DNA from: Geodermatophilus bullaregiensis
GTDB lineage: Bacteria; Actinomycetota; Actinomycetes; Mycobacteriales; Geodermatophilaceae
NCBI RefSeq assembly: GCF_016907675.1
Contig: NZ_JAFBCJ010000001.1
Location: 1,488,001-1,552,000, forward strand
Reading direction: 5' to 3'
DNA length: 64,000 nt
Shown here: piece after piece, positions 63,638-64,000 of the stretch
How the letters are laid out: each line of letters begins with the position of its first letter
How positions within the stretch are numbered: position 1 is the first letter of the stretch
Position numbers and translations under genes: made by a program
Notes under the pieces: generated by a model
The model's input: the letters and a program-made list of their open reading frames with translations, nothing else
Told to the model about the DNA's origin: nothing
Databases searched by the model: none

Positions 63638-64000
63638 GTGAACGAGATCAGGGACGCCATCCTCGCCGACCAGCTGGCCGACATCGGCGGGCTGCCGGTG
63701 CCGGAGTCCTACCGCGCCGTGCTGGTCCGCAAGGACGAGCAGGAGATGTTCGCGGGGATGCCGACCCGGGAGAAGGACCCCCGCAAGTCCCTCCACGTCG
63801 AGGACGTGCCCACCCCGGAGCTCGGCCCGGGCGAGGCGATCGTGGCGGTGATGGCGTCCTCGGTGAACTACAACACCGTCTGGACGTCGATCTTCGAGCC
63901 GGTGTCGACCTTCGGGTTCCTGGAGCGCTACGGCCGGCAGAACGACCTCACCAAGCGGCACGACCTGCCCTACCACGTGGTGGGCTCGGACCTGGCCGGC
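63638..64000 (+). CDS. ccr: Crotonyl-CoA carboxylase/reductase, N-terminal part (cut by window edge)
   Basis: The first 121 residues of an open frame that continues past the edge. It starts VNEIRDAILADQLADIGGLP at GTG 63638, with GGGAGA five nt upstream. Family-typical segments are SYRAVLVRKDEQEMFAGM, the MDR-fold ELGPGEAIVAVMASSVNYNT, VWTSIFEPVSTFGFLERYG and LPYHVVGSDLAG. Ccr reductively carboxylates crotonyl-CoA to ethylmalonyl-CoA with NADPH and CO2. It is the hallmark of the ethylmalonyl-CoA pathway and of ethylmalonyl-CoA supply for polyketides. The presence of mce, a thiolase and meaB next to it supports the assimilatory role. Confidence 0.9.
   Translation, partial: MNEIRDAILADQLADIGGLPVPESYRAVLVRKDEQEMFAGMPTREKDPRKSLHVEDVPTPELGPGEAIVAVMASSVNYNTVWTSIFEPVSTFGFLERYGRQNDLTKRHDLPYHVVGSDLAG

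Overview
The window is very GC-rich, with third codon positions almost always G or C, frequent GTG starts, many NTGA start/stop overlaps and many leaderless-looking starts. Gene content points to a high-GC actinobacterium, most likely Geodermatophilaceae (Blastococcus, Geodermatophilus or Modestobacter-like). Evidence includes the GlgE alpha-glucan pathway, a Cds1-like cysteine desulfhydrase, a PknD-like kinase with a propeller, and crotonyl-CoA carboxylase/reductase. The stretch from ilvBNC through gatCAB, an ACT protein, ligA, a MetE-like protein, mnmA, iscS and etfBA follows, from memory, the order of the Mycobacterium tuberculosis Rv3001c-Rv3029c region. It is therefore mostly ancestral chromosome core. 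I see no phage, plasmid, integrase, transposase, CRISPR array, rRNA or tRNA.

Layout. 1-2.9 kb: ilvB-ilvN-ilvC on the minus strand (ilvC cut by the left edge), behind a Leu/Val leader peptide and an intrinsic attenuator. 2.9-8.4 kb: two overlapping membrane GGDEF-EAL (cyclic di-GMP) proteins. 8.5-10.2 kb: ilvD. 10.3-13.7 kb: a MmyB-type regulator, a PH-domain membrane protein, a 2-hydroxyacid dehydrogenase and a sorbosone-dehydrogenase-like lipoprotein. 13.7-14.0 kb: a 201-bp inverted-repeat-ended element and a 25-bp hairpin. 14.0-17.5 kb: gatC-gatA-(60-aa membrane protein)-gatB, all overlapping by 4 nt. 17.7-26.1 kb: ACT protein, ligA, MetE-like protein, secreted nucleotidase, mnmA-iscS. 26.5-28.5 kb: an FHA domain fused to a flavoprotein monooxygenase, the most unusual protein here. 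28.7-31.7 kb: etfA/etfB and a cysteine-synthase-family enzyme. 31.9-38.2 kb: a Ser/Thr kinase with an extracellular seven-bladed propeller, convergent with a four-gene ABC importer. 38.3-40.0 kb: enoyl-CoA hydratase and a lone ABC ATPase. 40.1-54.5 kb: a glycogen/alpha-glucan block (glgX, an FHA protein, glgP, glgE-treS-mak-glgB). 54.7-57.8 kb: zinc-metallopeptidase lipoprotein, second copy of the 201-bp element, YbbN-type thioredoxin, MarR regulator. 57.8-58.2 kb: a decayed DUF559-type gene. 58.2-64 kb: a carotenoid-desaturase-like oxidoreductase, meaB, a thiolase, an alpha/beta hydrolase, methylmalonyl-CoA epimerase and the start of ccr.

How the genes work together. The ilv genes make branched-chain amino acids and appear controlled by translation of a leader peptide rich in Leu and Val codons. 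TreS, Mak, GlgE and GlgB convert trehalose through maltose and maltose-1-phosphate into branched alpha-glucan, while GlgP and GlgX degrade it. GatCAB corrects Glu-tRNA(Gln)/Asp-tRNA(Asn), and IscS supplies sulfur to MnmA for tRNA 2-thiouridine. The right-hand thiolase, epimerase, Ccr and MeaB genes fit ethylmalonyl-CoA or propionyl/methylmalonyl-CoA metabolism.

Items that seem less described are: the FHA-flavoprotein fusion; a GlgB with a 230-residue histone-like tail; the small coupled membrane protein inside the gat operon; a two-copy 201-bp MITE-like element in convergent intergenic gaps; a family of palindromic repeats placed just after stop codons; and a consistent TANNNT-6/7-start arrangement implying leaderless mRNAs. 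All functional statements come from reading motifs by eye; no database search was run.
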